NCBI GenBank assembly: GCA_002682825.1
Contig: NOKP01000002.1
Coordinates: 6,182,309-6,246,308 of the forward strand
Length of the DNA stretch: 64,000 nt
Source of the DNA: Neonectria sp. B-13
Taxonomy: Eukaryota > Ascomycota > Sordariomycetes > Hypocreales > Nectriaceae
Direction of reading: 5' to 3'
The position numbers were made by a program, and so were the translations under genes. A model generated the notes under the pieces. That model did no database searches. It was not told the DNA's origin and worked only from the letters and a program-made list of their open reading frames with translations. Each line of letters begins with the position of its first letter. Within the stretch, counting starts at the first letter, position 1. Below are positions 36,586 through 47,145 of this stretch, piece after piece.

Positions 36586-37498
36586 CTATTTGAACTCCGA
36601 ATTGGCATAGTAGCCGTCCTGAAACTCGAAGCGCCTTCCTTGAGATAGTTCTAAGTCGTCAGTCTTCTTCGGCTCCAGGTGGCCTGGGAATCTCCAGCCG
36701 AATATGACGACAACGCCAAACATCAAGGCGGCGTCAAACACGTACAGCGACCACTCATTCCTGAGAAGATAGCTATCATATCCCATAGCGTACTCGATGA
36801 CTCGGAATATGGAACGCGCCATGATCAGAAAGCTGATCGCATACAGCATGACCATGGTGCTTTTCCAAGTCGCATTCTTGTCAAGAGAAGTTTCCGTAGG
36901 CCACCGACGTAGTCGAACATGCAAGATGGATGCTGTTATAGTGAAGAGTCCAAATATAATGATCTGCACGAGCAGCCCTCCCAAGATGATGTACTCTCCC
37001 ATCTTCATGCTGTCGGCCGTGACCATAACGCCGCCGCCGGTCCCCTGAACAATAAAGGAGACGACATCGCCACAGACAAATATTTTTGTGAGCCACCGCA
37101 TGGGAACGACAGAGTGCATCTCGGCGCCAAGGCTTCGAATCAGCCGCCCAAGCACCATGTAAACCGAGGCGGCAAAGAGGGCCGGTGCGAGGAGGATGAA
37201 GATGCTCTGGATAACGTACGGCATGAGCTAGTCGGTCTTTGTCTCAGCCGCAGCGCGAGCGCAGTAGCCAACGATCTCGACTGGACAGGTTAGCAGGGCC
37301 AGAGGAATTGGGGCAATAATGCTTACACAGTCCGCCGATAATGAAGGTGATGCAGAGGGGAGTCCTAGCTTTGATGGCACGCCACGCAATGTAGGCTGTG
37401 GATAGTATGAAGAGGGCGGCAAAGACGCCTGCTGCTGGGACGGAGGGGATGTAGTGCCAAAGGTAGTAATCCCCACTATATGGTTTTAATTCTGGCAT
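36586..37498 (-). pseudogene. RTA1-like 7-TM protein, copy broken by a stop
   Basis: ATG 37498 starts a seven-TM protein (GVFAALFILSTAYIAWRAIK). After an intron (about 37327-37283) come FEIVGYCARAAAE, APALFAASVYMVLGRLIRSLG, GDVVSFIVQGTGGG and MARSIFRVIEYAMGYD. It is homologous to 28757-29751. At 37230-37228 a TAG stands at the position where the intact copy has the Trp of PDWTLNPY, so one G-to-A change (TGG to TAG) explains it. A methionine two codons later could restart translation but would lose the first two or three membrane segments. It is divergent from the Zn2Cys6 gene at 38088. Confidence 0.85.
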
Positions 37499-38087
37499 TT
37501 CGGCGAGCTGATCGAGATGAGCGGTGTCGAGATGGTGATGGTGACGGTAGAGACGCGGTTGTTGGTGATTGGCAATCGATATCGGACTTGCTCAAGAGAC
37601 GAAGCGGTGGGTGAACGACGAGGACGAAAGAACGGAGACTCGGCCGTCTTGGGTACGGCTCAGAGGTGGAGTAGAAGGTCTGTGGAAAGAAACACGATCC
37701 AACTTGAAGCCAGCTTGTGATGGACGCTGGAACATGGAAAGCTCCTCGTGCACTTATAGCAAATGCGACTCCCTTCATCCCTGTCGCTCACCCTTGTCAG
37801 CCCGACAAATACGTGTATTAGCGGATCCCAAACGGGGCACAGCAGACGAATCTAGATGAAGGGGCGGAGTGCCAAGAAACGGCACGAGCTAGCCTGCATG
37901 ACTCGTGCTGAAGCCATCCATCTGAGTTCGTTTCTTCCAACGTCTCTGCCCGGTTTATAATGCCAATAGATCGCACCCTCGCATCGTCTGCATCTCTCGC
38001 CGGAAAGTACACGTATTCCCTAGCCCCCACACCACACCACACTCGCTCCATCGTGGCCGGTCGTCATCTCCTCTCCCGACTTAGCCC
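37499..38087. other. divergent promoter region (RTA1 copy / Zn2Cys6 regulator)
   Basis: The region of about 590 bases lies between two divergent starts. Two CGGxxx-type triplets are present but no clear palindromic operator is seen. No gene is supported. Confidence 0.4.
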
Positions 38088-39263
38088 ATGGCGCCACAGG
38101 CCAAGCCCCGGCGGTCCCATCGCAAGTCGAGGAACGGCTGCCACGAGTGCAAGAAGCGCCACATCAGATGCGACCAGGGCCGGCCCGAATGCTCCCATTG
38201 CTTCAGGGCCGAGAGAGTGTGCTCGTTCCCGCAGCCGCCGAGCCTTCCCGGCGTCCCCTCGCCCAGCCCGGCTGTGAGCACCCCCGGGACTGACGAGGCT
38301 GGCGATTGCGCCTCGACCCGGAGTAGGGAGAGTGACCTGCAATCGACATCTTACAGTGCTGGGTCTCCCTTCTCCTTCATCCACATGGCCCTTCTTCACC
38401 ACGCTGAAGGCCACATGGGAGAGTACATGGGGCTTCAAGGGCAGATACGACCCATGATTGACATCGCCATCGACAGCGCCGCCACAGCACCTTATCTTCT
38501 AAACCAGCTTCTCGCCTTGTCAGCACTCCATCTTTCAACCAAAGACACTTCAAATTCATCACAGTATCATTACCAGGCCACCGAGCTGCAGACCTGTGCC
38601 TTGGGGCTCTTCAACAGGGCTAAAGATATAAACTCAGACTCCAACTGTATGCCGACATTTGTGTTTGCCTCGCTGCTCGGCATCCACGTCTTGAGAGAAA
38701 CACTCAGCAACAACAAAGCCGACCTCGATACATTCCTCGCGGCCTTTATCCGTTACGCCCGTCTTCATCGTGGTGTCCGAACCGTCATTAGCGAGTCCTG
38801 GGACGCCATCCTTGAATCAAATCTGAAGCCTCTGCTATACTTTCGAGATCTAGGTGAACTAGTCGACAAACAAACGCCGGGGACCGAGACAGAGGAGCTA
38901 AGTGGCTTATTCAAGTCACTTGATCCGGAATCTGCATCTGTTCAGTCCTGTCAAACCGCGTTGAAGTACGTGCAGTGGTCACTCGACATCTGCAAGCTGC
39001 ATCCCGATAGAATCGACGTGGGTGCGCATGCGGTCATGGCCTGGCCGCTAATCATCCCCGTAGAGTACTTCGACGCCTTGCACCAGCACCAGCCAGAGGC
39101 ACTCGTTGTCTTTGCGTACTACGCGGCAGTCCTGCACCGGTACCGGCAGTTCTGGGTTTTTGGGGACGCCGGGTCATTTCTTGTCCATCTGGTATCAAGC
39201 AGCCTCAGTAGTTTCTGGCAAAAAAGCCTAGCATGGCCGGCTCAAGTCCTTAACGAGACTTGA
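38088..39263 (+). CDS. Zn2Cys6 transcription factor, short fungal-specific type
   Basis: A single exon encodes 391 residues. The N-terminus is basic, and residues 17-46 contain a C6 binuclear cluster, GCHECKKRHIRCDQGRPECS, then HC and a final Cys, spacing C-x2-C-x6-C-x6-C-x2-C-x6-C. A Pro/Ser-rich linker follows (PSLPGVPSPSPAVSTPG). The rest resembles the Upc2-like group of short regulators (HHAEGHMGEYMGLQGQ, LLNQLLALSALHLS, YHYQATELQTCALGLFN). No lesions are seen. It is probably nuclear and could control the divergent RTA1 copy or the nearby UGT and FAD oxidase. Confidence 0.9.
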   Translation: MAPQAKPRRSHRKSRNGCHECKKRHIRCDQGRPECSHCFRAERVCSFPQPPSLPGVPSPSPAVSTPGTDEAGDCASTRSRESDLQSTSYSAGSPFSFIHMALLHHAEGHMGEYMGLQGQIRPMIDIAIDSAATAPYLLNQLLALSALHLSTKDTSNSSQYHYQATELQTCALGLFNRAKDINSDSNCMPTFVFASLLGIHVLRETLSNNKADLDTFLAAFIRYARLHRGVRTVISESWDAILESNLKPLLYFRDLGELVDKQTPGTETEELSGLFKSLDPESASVQSCQTALKYVQWSLDICKLHPDRIDVGAHAVMAWPLIIPVEYFDALHQHQPEALVVFAYYAAVLHRYRQFWVFGDAGSFLVHLVSSSLSSFWQKSLAWPAQVLNET

Positions 39264-39639
39264 ATATTATTTCTTTTAAGGCTATAGCTTATGCCTTCTT
39301 TTAAAATGAAGTAGAGCACTCTTTTATCAGCTGTAAGCTATTACTTATTATCTTTCCTTTATAAAACAAATACCTAACTATTATAAGAGCCTATTTATCA
39401 GTTTATACCTTGTTTACACTGAATATAGCTTAGGTTAAGTGAGATTATATAATATTAAAGTAGTATAAAGATAGTATTTATATAAAATAAAGTTTATTTA
39501 ATGTAATAGCTAGTATTAGTCCCTAGCTAAACCTAAATAGAGTATTTAGGGTTAGCTTCTAGGTTTGAACCTAACTAGCTATTAATAAGACTTTAACTAA
39601 GAATAAAATATACTTTTATTCCTATCTCTTTATCTATTC
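39264..39639. other. AT-rich, RIP-like stretch
   Basis: Strongly AT-rich sequence rich in TA steps, without any gene, directly before the nested LTRs. Confidence 0.6.
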
Positions 39640-40422
39640 TATTACAGCCCAGGTTGACCCCGGTTATATAGCATATATACATTATACCTGCCCCTACTAA
39701 TTTCCTACCAATTACAGGTAGATTACAATTCTCAATTATAATCCACTATGGATTATAACTCTAAACCATAATCCAACGTGTGACAGTCGGGCTTAACCTA
39801 GGGGTCTAGGGTAGGTCCAAGGCGTGTGGTTTGATGATCGAGTGGATCAGGATGTCATAGTGAGCAATGTAGGTCATAATGATAATGTGCAAAGGTAAGT
39901 TATTGTATAACCAAGTAGGAGTAAATCTAAGTATAGTATTAATAGCTAAGGAGCTTAAGGCTCTTATCTAATGTACTAAGTGAATGTGTATATATACGGA
40001 AGACTAGTGTAGTCGAATGGTATTGAGTTATGTTGAATAGTGCTTGTTCGATATGCATATACTCATTGGTGTTGAACTGTATTGAACAGAGCCTGTTCGA
40101 TGTGCAGGTATTGTACACTGTGATACGAAGGAAAAAGTGGGTACTAAAATGATTCTGCCGATTGTGACCGCCTGGTCCCAACCCGGGCCGTGACACAACG
40201 GAATACTACAAAGTATATATATACATTCATTTAGCAAATTAGACAAGAGCCGCTCCTTATCTATTAACACTTTGATTCAATCATACTTGGTTATACAATA
40301 ACTTACTATTGCACATTACTATCATGACCTACATTGCTCCCTACAACGTCCTGATCCACTCGATCATTCAACCACACGCCTTGGACCTACCCTAGACCCC
40401 TAGGTAAGACCCGACCATCACA
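39640..40422 (+). repeat. older LTR copy split by a nested solo LTR
   Basis: The left part (39640-39778) starts TATTACAGCCCAGG, which is the LTR start TGTCACGGCCCGGG after transitions only. The right part (40196-40422) matches the 3' half of the same LTR (GACCTACATTGCTCCCTACA, CCTTGGACCTACCCTAGACC) and ends ATCACA. The nested LTR 39779-40195 separates the parts and lies in the opposite orientation. Confidence 0.7.
39779..40195 (-). mobile_element. solo LTR, 417 bp, with 5-bp target duplication
   Basis: Read on the minus strand it starts TGTCACGGCCCGGGTTGGGA and ends CCCGACTGTCACA, thus TG...CA. It is flanked on both sides by CAACG (39774-39778 and 40196-40200), a perfect 5-base target-site duplication. 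No internal retrotransposon sequence is present, so it is a solo LTR left after recombination. Related copies lie at 51989, 62335 and perhaps 7417. Confidence 0.88.
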
Positions 40423-40503
40423 GTTTCGCTCATTGTCGACAGAACTTTTGCCCATTGGCTCACTTCTCCCTGAATGAACTCCTTGTATGACTCTTCAATC
40501 ATT

Positions 40504-41805
40504 TCAACGGGCCCGAAGGAAATACCCTTTTATAAATGACGCTAGCAAACCAGCTGTCACTAAACCCAGAGAGACCGCAAGCCAAAAGAGACTGGCCTTA
40601 GCAATGCGCAGAACAACACGCCAATGCATGACTTCCAGCACAGCTAGAAAGACATAGAAAAGCCGGAGATACCTTGCACTGGAAATGCATAGCACAACTA
40701 GAGGCACGACAAGATCTGTAGCCACTGCCCTGCCCAAGAACTTAAGCGTCAAGATAGCTCCGAATGCATAAGGCAGCCAAAAGATATTGTTTCCAGACTC
40801 TGAATACACAATGACAGGCACGAGAAGAACGGCTAGCCTTACTACTGACACCTTCCTCTCGGCTTCGTTCGGACTGATTGCATCCGATTTCATGTTTTTG
40901 GACATAGTAGTTGAATGGCGCTTTGCCATGGTGGTTTGGAGTCCTCCGGAAGCGCGGGTCGCCTGCTTCTGAGAGTGATGTTCCACGGGGTTTTTGGTGA
41001 AACCAACACTGGGCTTGTTGCTCTGGGAAGATCTAGTCGCACGCGGCCTGCCTCCGAAGGGTATCATATTCGAAACCTTATCGACGGCCGCGCCCGTCAC
41101 CCGCCCAACGGGCTCCTGCGCAACCCGATGGACGGCCCAGGTGACCACGGCCTCGGCTGCTCGCTCCCCCGTACTATGCGTCGACGTGTAGATGGCCTCG
41201 TTGAACGCTTCGTCCGGCCGGCCTGCATTGATAAAGTCGACGCCCGCGGTCTTGTCGCCGGCCATGTGCGCGGCGTGGCTGGCGACGCGGTCGACGACGT
41301 CGCGGACGCCATGGTCCGCGGCGCGGTCCGTAACATGGCCGACGAGCTGGTGCGTGGCGTGGTTCACGAGCTGGTCCGCCCCGTGGCCCACCATAAGCTG
41401 CGCCGCGACCTCGCCCGCGCCCTGGTCGACGAGGTGGTCGATGCCGGGAGCGAGGCCATGGCTGATCCAGGCGGGTAGGGCACCCAAGACGACATCTTCG
41501 GGCTCCATTTCGTGACCCGGCCACCCCTTCTCGAGGAGCCGCTGCTCGATGATCTTCTTGCGCTCTCCGTTGACCTCTAGGCGGCGCAGGGCGATGCCGG
41601 CGGGAATGGCCGACACCAGGGTCGAGAGGATGGCCGCTGTGGAGATGCCGAGCGTAGCGGCGATGCCGACGAGCTTGCGCTTGATGCGCTTGTGTTCCTC
41701 GCGAAGCTGTTCCTCCCCCAGAAACGAGATGTGACTCTTATAGGAGGATGGACTGAAGTCGATAAATTGCTCGACGCTTCGGCCGAGGGCATTCCAAAAG
41801 CCCAT
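40504..41805 (-). CDS. unknown protein, His/Asp-rich repeats and C-terminal membrane segments
   Basis: I take ATG 41805 (MGFWNALGRSVEQFIDFSPS) as start; the frame is open further upstream but without an ATG. The protein has 433 residues. An N-terminal hydrophobic segment (LVGIAATLGISTAAILSTLV) is followed by a region of about 90 residues with a recurring H-x-x-D/H pattern of about 7-8 residues (DHLVDQGAGE, GHGADQLVNHATHQLVGHVT, DRAADHGVRD). The linker is basic and Ser/Thr-rich, and 3-4 predicted membrane helices form the C-terminus. I do not recognise the family. The reverse strand also has long open frames over the GC-rich repeat, which I regard as shadows. Confidence 0.65.
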   Translation of the reverse strand: MGFWNALGRSVEQFIDFSPSSYKSHISFLGEEQLREEHKRIKRKLVGIAATLGISTAAILSTLVSAIPAGIALRRLEVNGERKKIIEQRLLEKGWPGHEMEPEDVVLGALPAWISHGLAPGIDHLVDQGAGEVAAQLMVGHGADQLVNHATHQLVGHVTDRAADHGVRDVVDRVASHAAHMAGDKTAGVDFINAGRPDEAFNEAIYTSTHSTGERAAEAVVTWAVHRVAQEPVGRVTGAAVDKVSNMIPFGGRPRATRSSQSNKPSVGFTKNPVEHHSQKQATRASGGLQTTMAKRHSTTMSKNMKSDAISPNEAERKVSVVRLAVLLVPVIVYSESGNNIFWLPYAFGAILTLKFLGRAVATDLVVPLVVLCISSARYLRLFYVFLAVLEVMHWRVVLRIAKASLFWLAVSLGLVTAGLLASFIKGYFLRAR

Positions 41806-42468
41806 CGTCAACGTCGCGTTATTGGGATCAAGGGGGAAAGCAATCTGGGGTGCAAGTACGAGTTCTAGACGCACGCGAGAGTTGAGTTGGATCTCTACTG
41901 CGGATATTGAACATAGAGAGTGAGAAGATGAGGAATGGGAATACTCAGGGACGATGGAGTTTTATGACACATGTATGCCTGGCCGTAGTACGCTATGGTG
42001 GGCATGTACATTATTTATAAAGAGTTAGGGCATCCCATGAGAGGCATTTGAGTTCGAGCTAAGTCCTCCATTCCAACCAATGGTCTTTAAGATATTACAA
42101 ATTACCACATTTTCGGCCGTGGAGGCTTCAAGATGCTTGTTGCCTTTGTGGTTGCTCTAGCTTCTGCGTCGCGACTCTTTGGCGCGCTCATCGTTCGGGC
42201 GCGACCAGCCGATTCCCTTCGTGAACCAGGAACCAGCGCTCCCCATGTGAACGGTTAGAGTTAGGGTTAGGGTAACGCTCAGCCTTCAGCTAACAGTCAG
42301 TTACTAGCTAAAAACTATGTAAGCTACCTTATTCAAACATAGGAACACCAGCATCCAGCTGATATCTAAGACATCCCCAATCCTTATACCCTCCAACGCC
42401 TTCATTATTATTGCCTATTAAATCTCGTTTTAGCATTATAAAATAATAGGTTAACTGCTCATAAAGGG
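41806..42468. other. intergenic with a short TTAGGG tract
   Basis: This lies upstream of the membrane-protein gene and downstream of the subtilisin gene. TTAGAG-TTAGGG-TTAGGG-T at 42255-42273 is a short interstitial telomere-like array. No gene is supported. Confidence 0.5.
42255..42273 (+). repeat. interstitial telomere-like repeat (TTAGGG)
   Basis: Two perfect and one imperfect TTAGGG units in tandem. This is the canonical telomere unit of filamentous ascomycetes, here inside the window and not at an end. Confidence 0.6.
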
Positions 42469-45400
42469 TTACTTACACTCATGCCAGGTAGCTTTAAGCA
42501 TCTCATTACAACTTACAAAGCTATCCACCCACTGGTTTGAGCGCTCAGTGACACAGCCATTAACCCAGTCTATAGATATGGCGAAGGTAATACCATGACT
42601 TTGAAGGCGATCCTCGTAAGAGTATCCAGCTTCTACAGAATCATCGTCGCCCAAGTCTTTGACGGCTTCTTTACAGAAATACTCAGTAACAGTGTTAACA
42701 CTGGATTCGTCGACGTCAACGTGATCTTTGAACCTGTCTGCGTCTTGATCGTTGCAGATAGCGTCGTATATCTTCATCTCGGTGATGGACTCGGTGGGCT
42801 CTGAGTTAGTTGTGGATGTTGGTTCCTCGGCAGTTGTCGCAACCCACGACTCGCAGCTTGCCCTCTCATCGCAGGCGGATTGGCCTCCAGGACCCAAGGC
42901 ACACTGGGTCCACGTCAAAGTCTCAGCACAAGAGCTACCTTCGGGCGTCGTGAAGGTCGTGCCGGCAATAACGCCGGTGAGTGTCGGCATAGCGACCGTA
43001 GACAAAGTTGTGGACTCCTCCTCTTCTTCGTCGAACCAGGGGACCTTGCACACGTCTTCCTCCTCGGCACGTTTCAACAGCTTGGGGCGTATCATGGGGC
43101 AATACCTATGCCTTTTGGTAAGCCTCTGGCCATTCCAGATGCCTTGACGGGACATATGGTGCCCAGACTCTCGAGCCCAAGCGGTCTTGATAATATGGTT
43201 CTTGAGGCCCAGTGGACTCTTATCCTCGAGCTCCAGATTCCCCTCCCATTGGAGTTTGAGGAAGTAAGCCGCGAGTCCAGCAGTGATGGCAGCAGCTAAT
43301 TAAGAGTCAGCAACGCAATAGAATAGGTGACATGTACAGATAGCTCCTAAATACGTACCATCCGATGTTCCTGCTGATTTTCTGTAGTTTAAATGTTTTA
43401 AGTCTTCTTCTGTATACCACGGCCCGTTGCGCTGGGGAACTGGGAGGAAGACACCAGGTGCCCAGATGTTTGGAAGTCTCTTGTCTTGATCCGTCATGAC
43501 GTTACTCCCGGCATAAACCAGGAGCTTATTGTCGAGCGCGCGTTCCGGCGTCTGGGCGAGTGCTCCGGCTACGAGCAGCTCAGGCAAATCTGAGTCTCCT
43601 TGGCTGTCTTGACCACCAAAACTTGCAGGCCAACCATCGATAGTTGTCTGAAGTACCAGGTAAGTTAGCAGCCACCAACACGATACTTAGCCTTCCAACA
43701 AAGATATTTATCTAAGCTCCTTGGGGGTTAAGGCCTGAAAGGCAAGACTTACCATTTCACCATTACCTGATCCAGTAACCGGGAGGACACCCTTGCTAAT
43801 GGCATCAGCCAGGAGCGCTCGCATTCTGCTCGAGAATCCCTTCGGGTTTCGAATGTTTGGGTTACCGGGAGAAGCAGTGTTGCCGTTTGCATCCCAAATC
43901 GAGGTCGGGAAGTATGTCGCCATCAACATAATGGCCTTTGTGTCGTCACTCTTGCCAGACATTGAATCACCAACTCTGCTTATGGCTTCGATCCAGTCCT
44001 CGTTGGTTGCACCATTGCCTCCGTCGCCAGGGACCCGCAATTTGTGCCTGCGAGGCAAGCGGACAATGATGGGCTTCACACCATAAGGCATAACGCCTAT
44101 GACGCTGCCTGCAACGAGTGAGAGCATGGCCGTACCGTGTGCTTTGGTGTTTTGGTCCTCTGGGGAGATAATTTGCGAGTCGTCGTCACTGTTTTTGCCG
44201 TTCTTTTGGTCACTGTCTTCACCCACATGAATGAACTCGATCGTCCAATCACCGTTGTCATCTTTGAAATGGTCAAACTCGATCTTGTCCACGTTAGTCG
44301 CCTGTGGTCTTTTGCTCAAGTATCGCTAGATCTTACTGGAACTTCTGGGTTTACACCACTGTCGACAATGTAAACCGGAACGCCCTCGCCTTTGGTGATA
44401 GCCTGGTCGAGGTAATATCGCCATTTATAATCCTCAAATGTTTTGGCTGGCATTTGACCCAGGAATGGTAGGTGCCAGGCCTCGATACCACCTGGGTTAG
44501 CTTTTTTATAAACGGCGCCAGTCGTAGGATCGAAACCCTTCTGTCCAGGGTTCTTTCTAGCTTGCGGGTACATCGAAGCAATCTAGAAGGTATCGGCCAT
44601 GTCAGTTTGCTCATCTTCCTCTGGCAACAGTTGTCTAGTTCAAAAGAAAAAAGAAAAAAGAAGGGGTTCAGCCGCATTTCGTACCTGGTCGGAGTTCTTG
44701 TTACGGAACTCAGCTGCTGCTGTGTCTCTAAGCTTGACAAGCCAAAAGTTGACACCCATAGTCTTGGTATCTGAGGTATAGATTTCTGACTCTGCGACAA
44801 TCTCGCGGATTCCCTGGGAGATCCTATCAGTGGCCGCCTGATCGGTGCCATCTTCAGGATAGATAACGTATGTGACAGGCTGTTCGATCTCGCACTCTTC
44901 AATATCCTCGGCTCGCGCCTGGATTCCTGTTGCTGTAGCGGTGGGCCGAACGCATTTCCTTGTGGTGGCAGTGACGTCGCATCCAGTCACACGAGAGGTC
45001 TTGGTCGTTATGCAGTCGGCCGAAGCAGTGCAGGTAACCCAGACGTCGGTAACGGTGCTCACGTCGCAGGTACCAGTCTTTGTTTTTGTGGTGTCTTCAT
45101 CTTCGACGTCGCAGCCAAAGATTCCTTGACAAGCAGAAACGGGTTGCGAAGCTGTGGTGACTGTTGCTGTTCCTGAGATGGAGACGCCATAAGACGTGGT
45201 AGTGGCACAGAACGAGGCTGTCTTGGTTTCACAAGACTTGGGTCTCTCGGAATAGGTTGGTTTACCGCCTGGTCCAATTCTATTTATCCACCAGAGTTAA
45301 TTGGACAAGGTCAAAAGTTTCAACACCTCAGTATAGAATGTGTTGGGCTGTGAATACTTACGTGATCGTTGGCCAGGGGGGAAGAGTGCCCGAGATGGTG

Positions 45401-47145
45401 ACGCTAGGGGGGGAAATCCCTGGTGGAGGTGGTCCTCTGCAATAATACAAGTCAACATTCAGCTCCAACCAAAAGTGAGCAGTAACATACGGATAGACTC
45501 CCGGTGGTAGATCAAAGCCCCAGCCCCCGATTTTGAAGTCGTCGCTATCAATGCAACTCTGGTGGTATAGTTGTTAGCGTCACTCTACTCTTATTAGGGC
45601 CAACTGGGTCATCGAGTTTCTCACCAGGAAGAACCATGCATCACATGAAAGGTCATTGTTGCCCTTTGTAGATACAGGCGTGATAGTGGCCTTGAGCCAA
45701 GTCGAATAGGTACTCAAGGGGGCAGTGACAGTTTTTTCACCTTGTAAGACAGATGTTACATCTGACGATGGATCAGTTGGCTTGGAAACGGGTGGCCCTG
45801 TAGTCGAGTCGCCTGGGGCGGTTGAGACGTCAGTGCTCTCGGCAGGGACTGATTGCTCTTTACTGGATGCCGAGGAGGTCTGAGAAGAGTCCTGTTGCGC
45901 AGTGTCAGGTTCGATCAGTGTTCCAGAGTCCGTCTGGGAATCGAGAACATGTGTTGAAGCCGAGGCGCTAGTCTGGCCGGGACCTTGGCTAACAGTTGGC
46001 ATGGACTGGGAGTCAGTGGGGCCTCCTGTTTCATCAACACTGTCGGTATCTGTTGCTCTATCCTCGACAGAGCTTGATACGGTTGTATGACCTTCGAAAA
46101 CCGTATCCGTTGGTGGGACGGTCCCGTGGATCTCAGAAGAACCATCTCCAGCTGTTGATTCTGAGCCTGAATCTGAATCAAGGCCCCTGGAAGAAGTATC
46201 ATCCGTGTTGCTTGGGCGCGTAGATGCATCGGTGGGGTCAGAGCTAGGCGTAGACATGGGACCACCGGTAATCGTATCTGAAGGCGGCAGGGTCTCACGG
46301 ATGTCCGAAGAAACGTCGTCGGTGGTTGATTGTCGGTCTAAATCAGAGGCTTTGGAAGAAGCACCAGCTGTGTCATTCGGAGGAGTGGCTTCATCACTTG
46401 GGGTGGGCATGTCACCATCTTTGTTGGATGCCGTAGTCGCAACCTGTGAAGCGTCTCCAGACTCGGCATGGCTTGATGGCGAGTCTATACGAGAGGTGGT
46501 AGAGTCTGGTTGCTCCGTGTCGAGCACGGACGAGGAACCTTCTCCATCCGCACCTGTAGCGGAAGACTCTTCTTGGTGGCTTTGAGAGGCCGTTGACTGG
46601 ATCGGAAGACTGGCTGGCTCATCACCGGGCGCCAACGTTGCAACCGAGGTAGCAACGTCTCCATTTTTGTCTGTAGAAGTGACAGCCACCTCGCAAGCTC
46701 CCCAACGGTTGCAACTAGAACCCTCTGGACAACAGCCATACATACAGCAGATGGTTCCTGAAGAGAATCAGCGGAGGGTTCAAAACATAGGGCTAAGGGG
46801 ACGTTAACTCACCACTACCACAGAGGTTGTGACCTCCATCGGGTGTTTCGCAGCATGTCTGGCCGTACGCGTCTGTTGCCAAGTAAAGTCAGCACATCTT
46901 TCCAACACGAATGATTCCTCATGATGGGGTGAAACGGCACCTTAACATGTGGGGTGATGATAAGGCCAAGCCGATAGGCACGGGTAGAGTATATATGAAC
47001 CAAGGAGATACTCACCAGAGCCGCAACGGTCCTCGCACCAGTACTCGCCGCGACCACATTCCGCAACGTCGCGTGTAAACGTAGCCTTTGCTAACTTAGG
47101 TGCCACGGCGGCACCCAATAGGATGGCCTGTAAGACAAACTTCAT
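42469..47145 (-). CDS. large secreted subtilisin-like protease with Cys-rich N-terminus
   Basis: A many-exon gene starts at ATG 47145 with a signal peptide (KFVLQAILLGAAVAPKLAKA). A cysteine-rich module follows (YWCEDRCGS, TCCETPDGGHNLCGSGTICC, MYGCCPEGSSCNRWGAC; introns near 47015-46875 and 46812-46757). Next comes a Ser/Thr-rich linker of about 350 residues (46670-45640, mucin-like) and a second region with paired cysteines (45240-44900). The S8 peptidase domain has catalytic Asp in YIVDSGVNPE, His in KAHGTAMLSLVAG, oxyanion Asn in VTGSGNGEM and Ser in SAGTSDAAAITAGLA, the last split by an intron at about 43362-43300. A C-terminal acidic Cys-containing region ends at 42469. All catalytic residues are present and all junctions I checked keep the frame. 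It is probably extracellular or wall-associated; some boundaries are approximate. Confidence 0.85.

Noticed and set aside
37960..38277. Plus-strand ORF overlapping the start of the second Zn2Cys6 gene
   Set aside because: Arg/Ser/Pro-rich off-frame reading of the GC-rich 5' end; the C6-cluster frame is clearly the coding one.
40915..41524. Long open frames on both strands over the His/Asp-repeat gene
   Set aside because: They result from GC-rich repetitive codons; the Arg/Pro-rich translations look like shadows of the minus-strand gene.
45555..45625. tRNA-like A-box (GGTGGTATAGTTGTTAGC)
   Set aside because: No B-box (GGTTCGAxTCC) follows at the right distance and no acceptor stem pairs; it lies at an intron border of the subtilisin gene.
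45902..46585. Plus-strand and off-frame ORFs over the Ser/Thr-rich linker
   Set aside because: Low-complexity codons keep other frames open; the minus-strand frame links in phase with the cysteine-rich head and protease.
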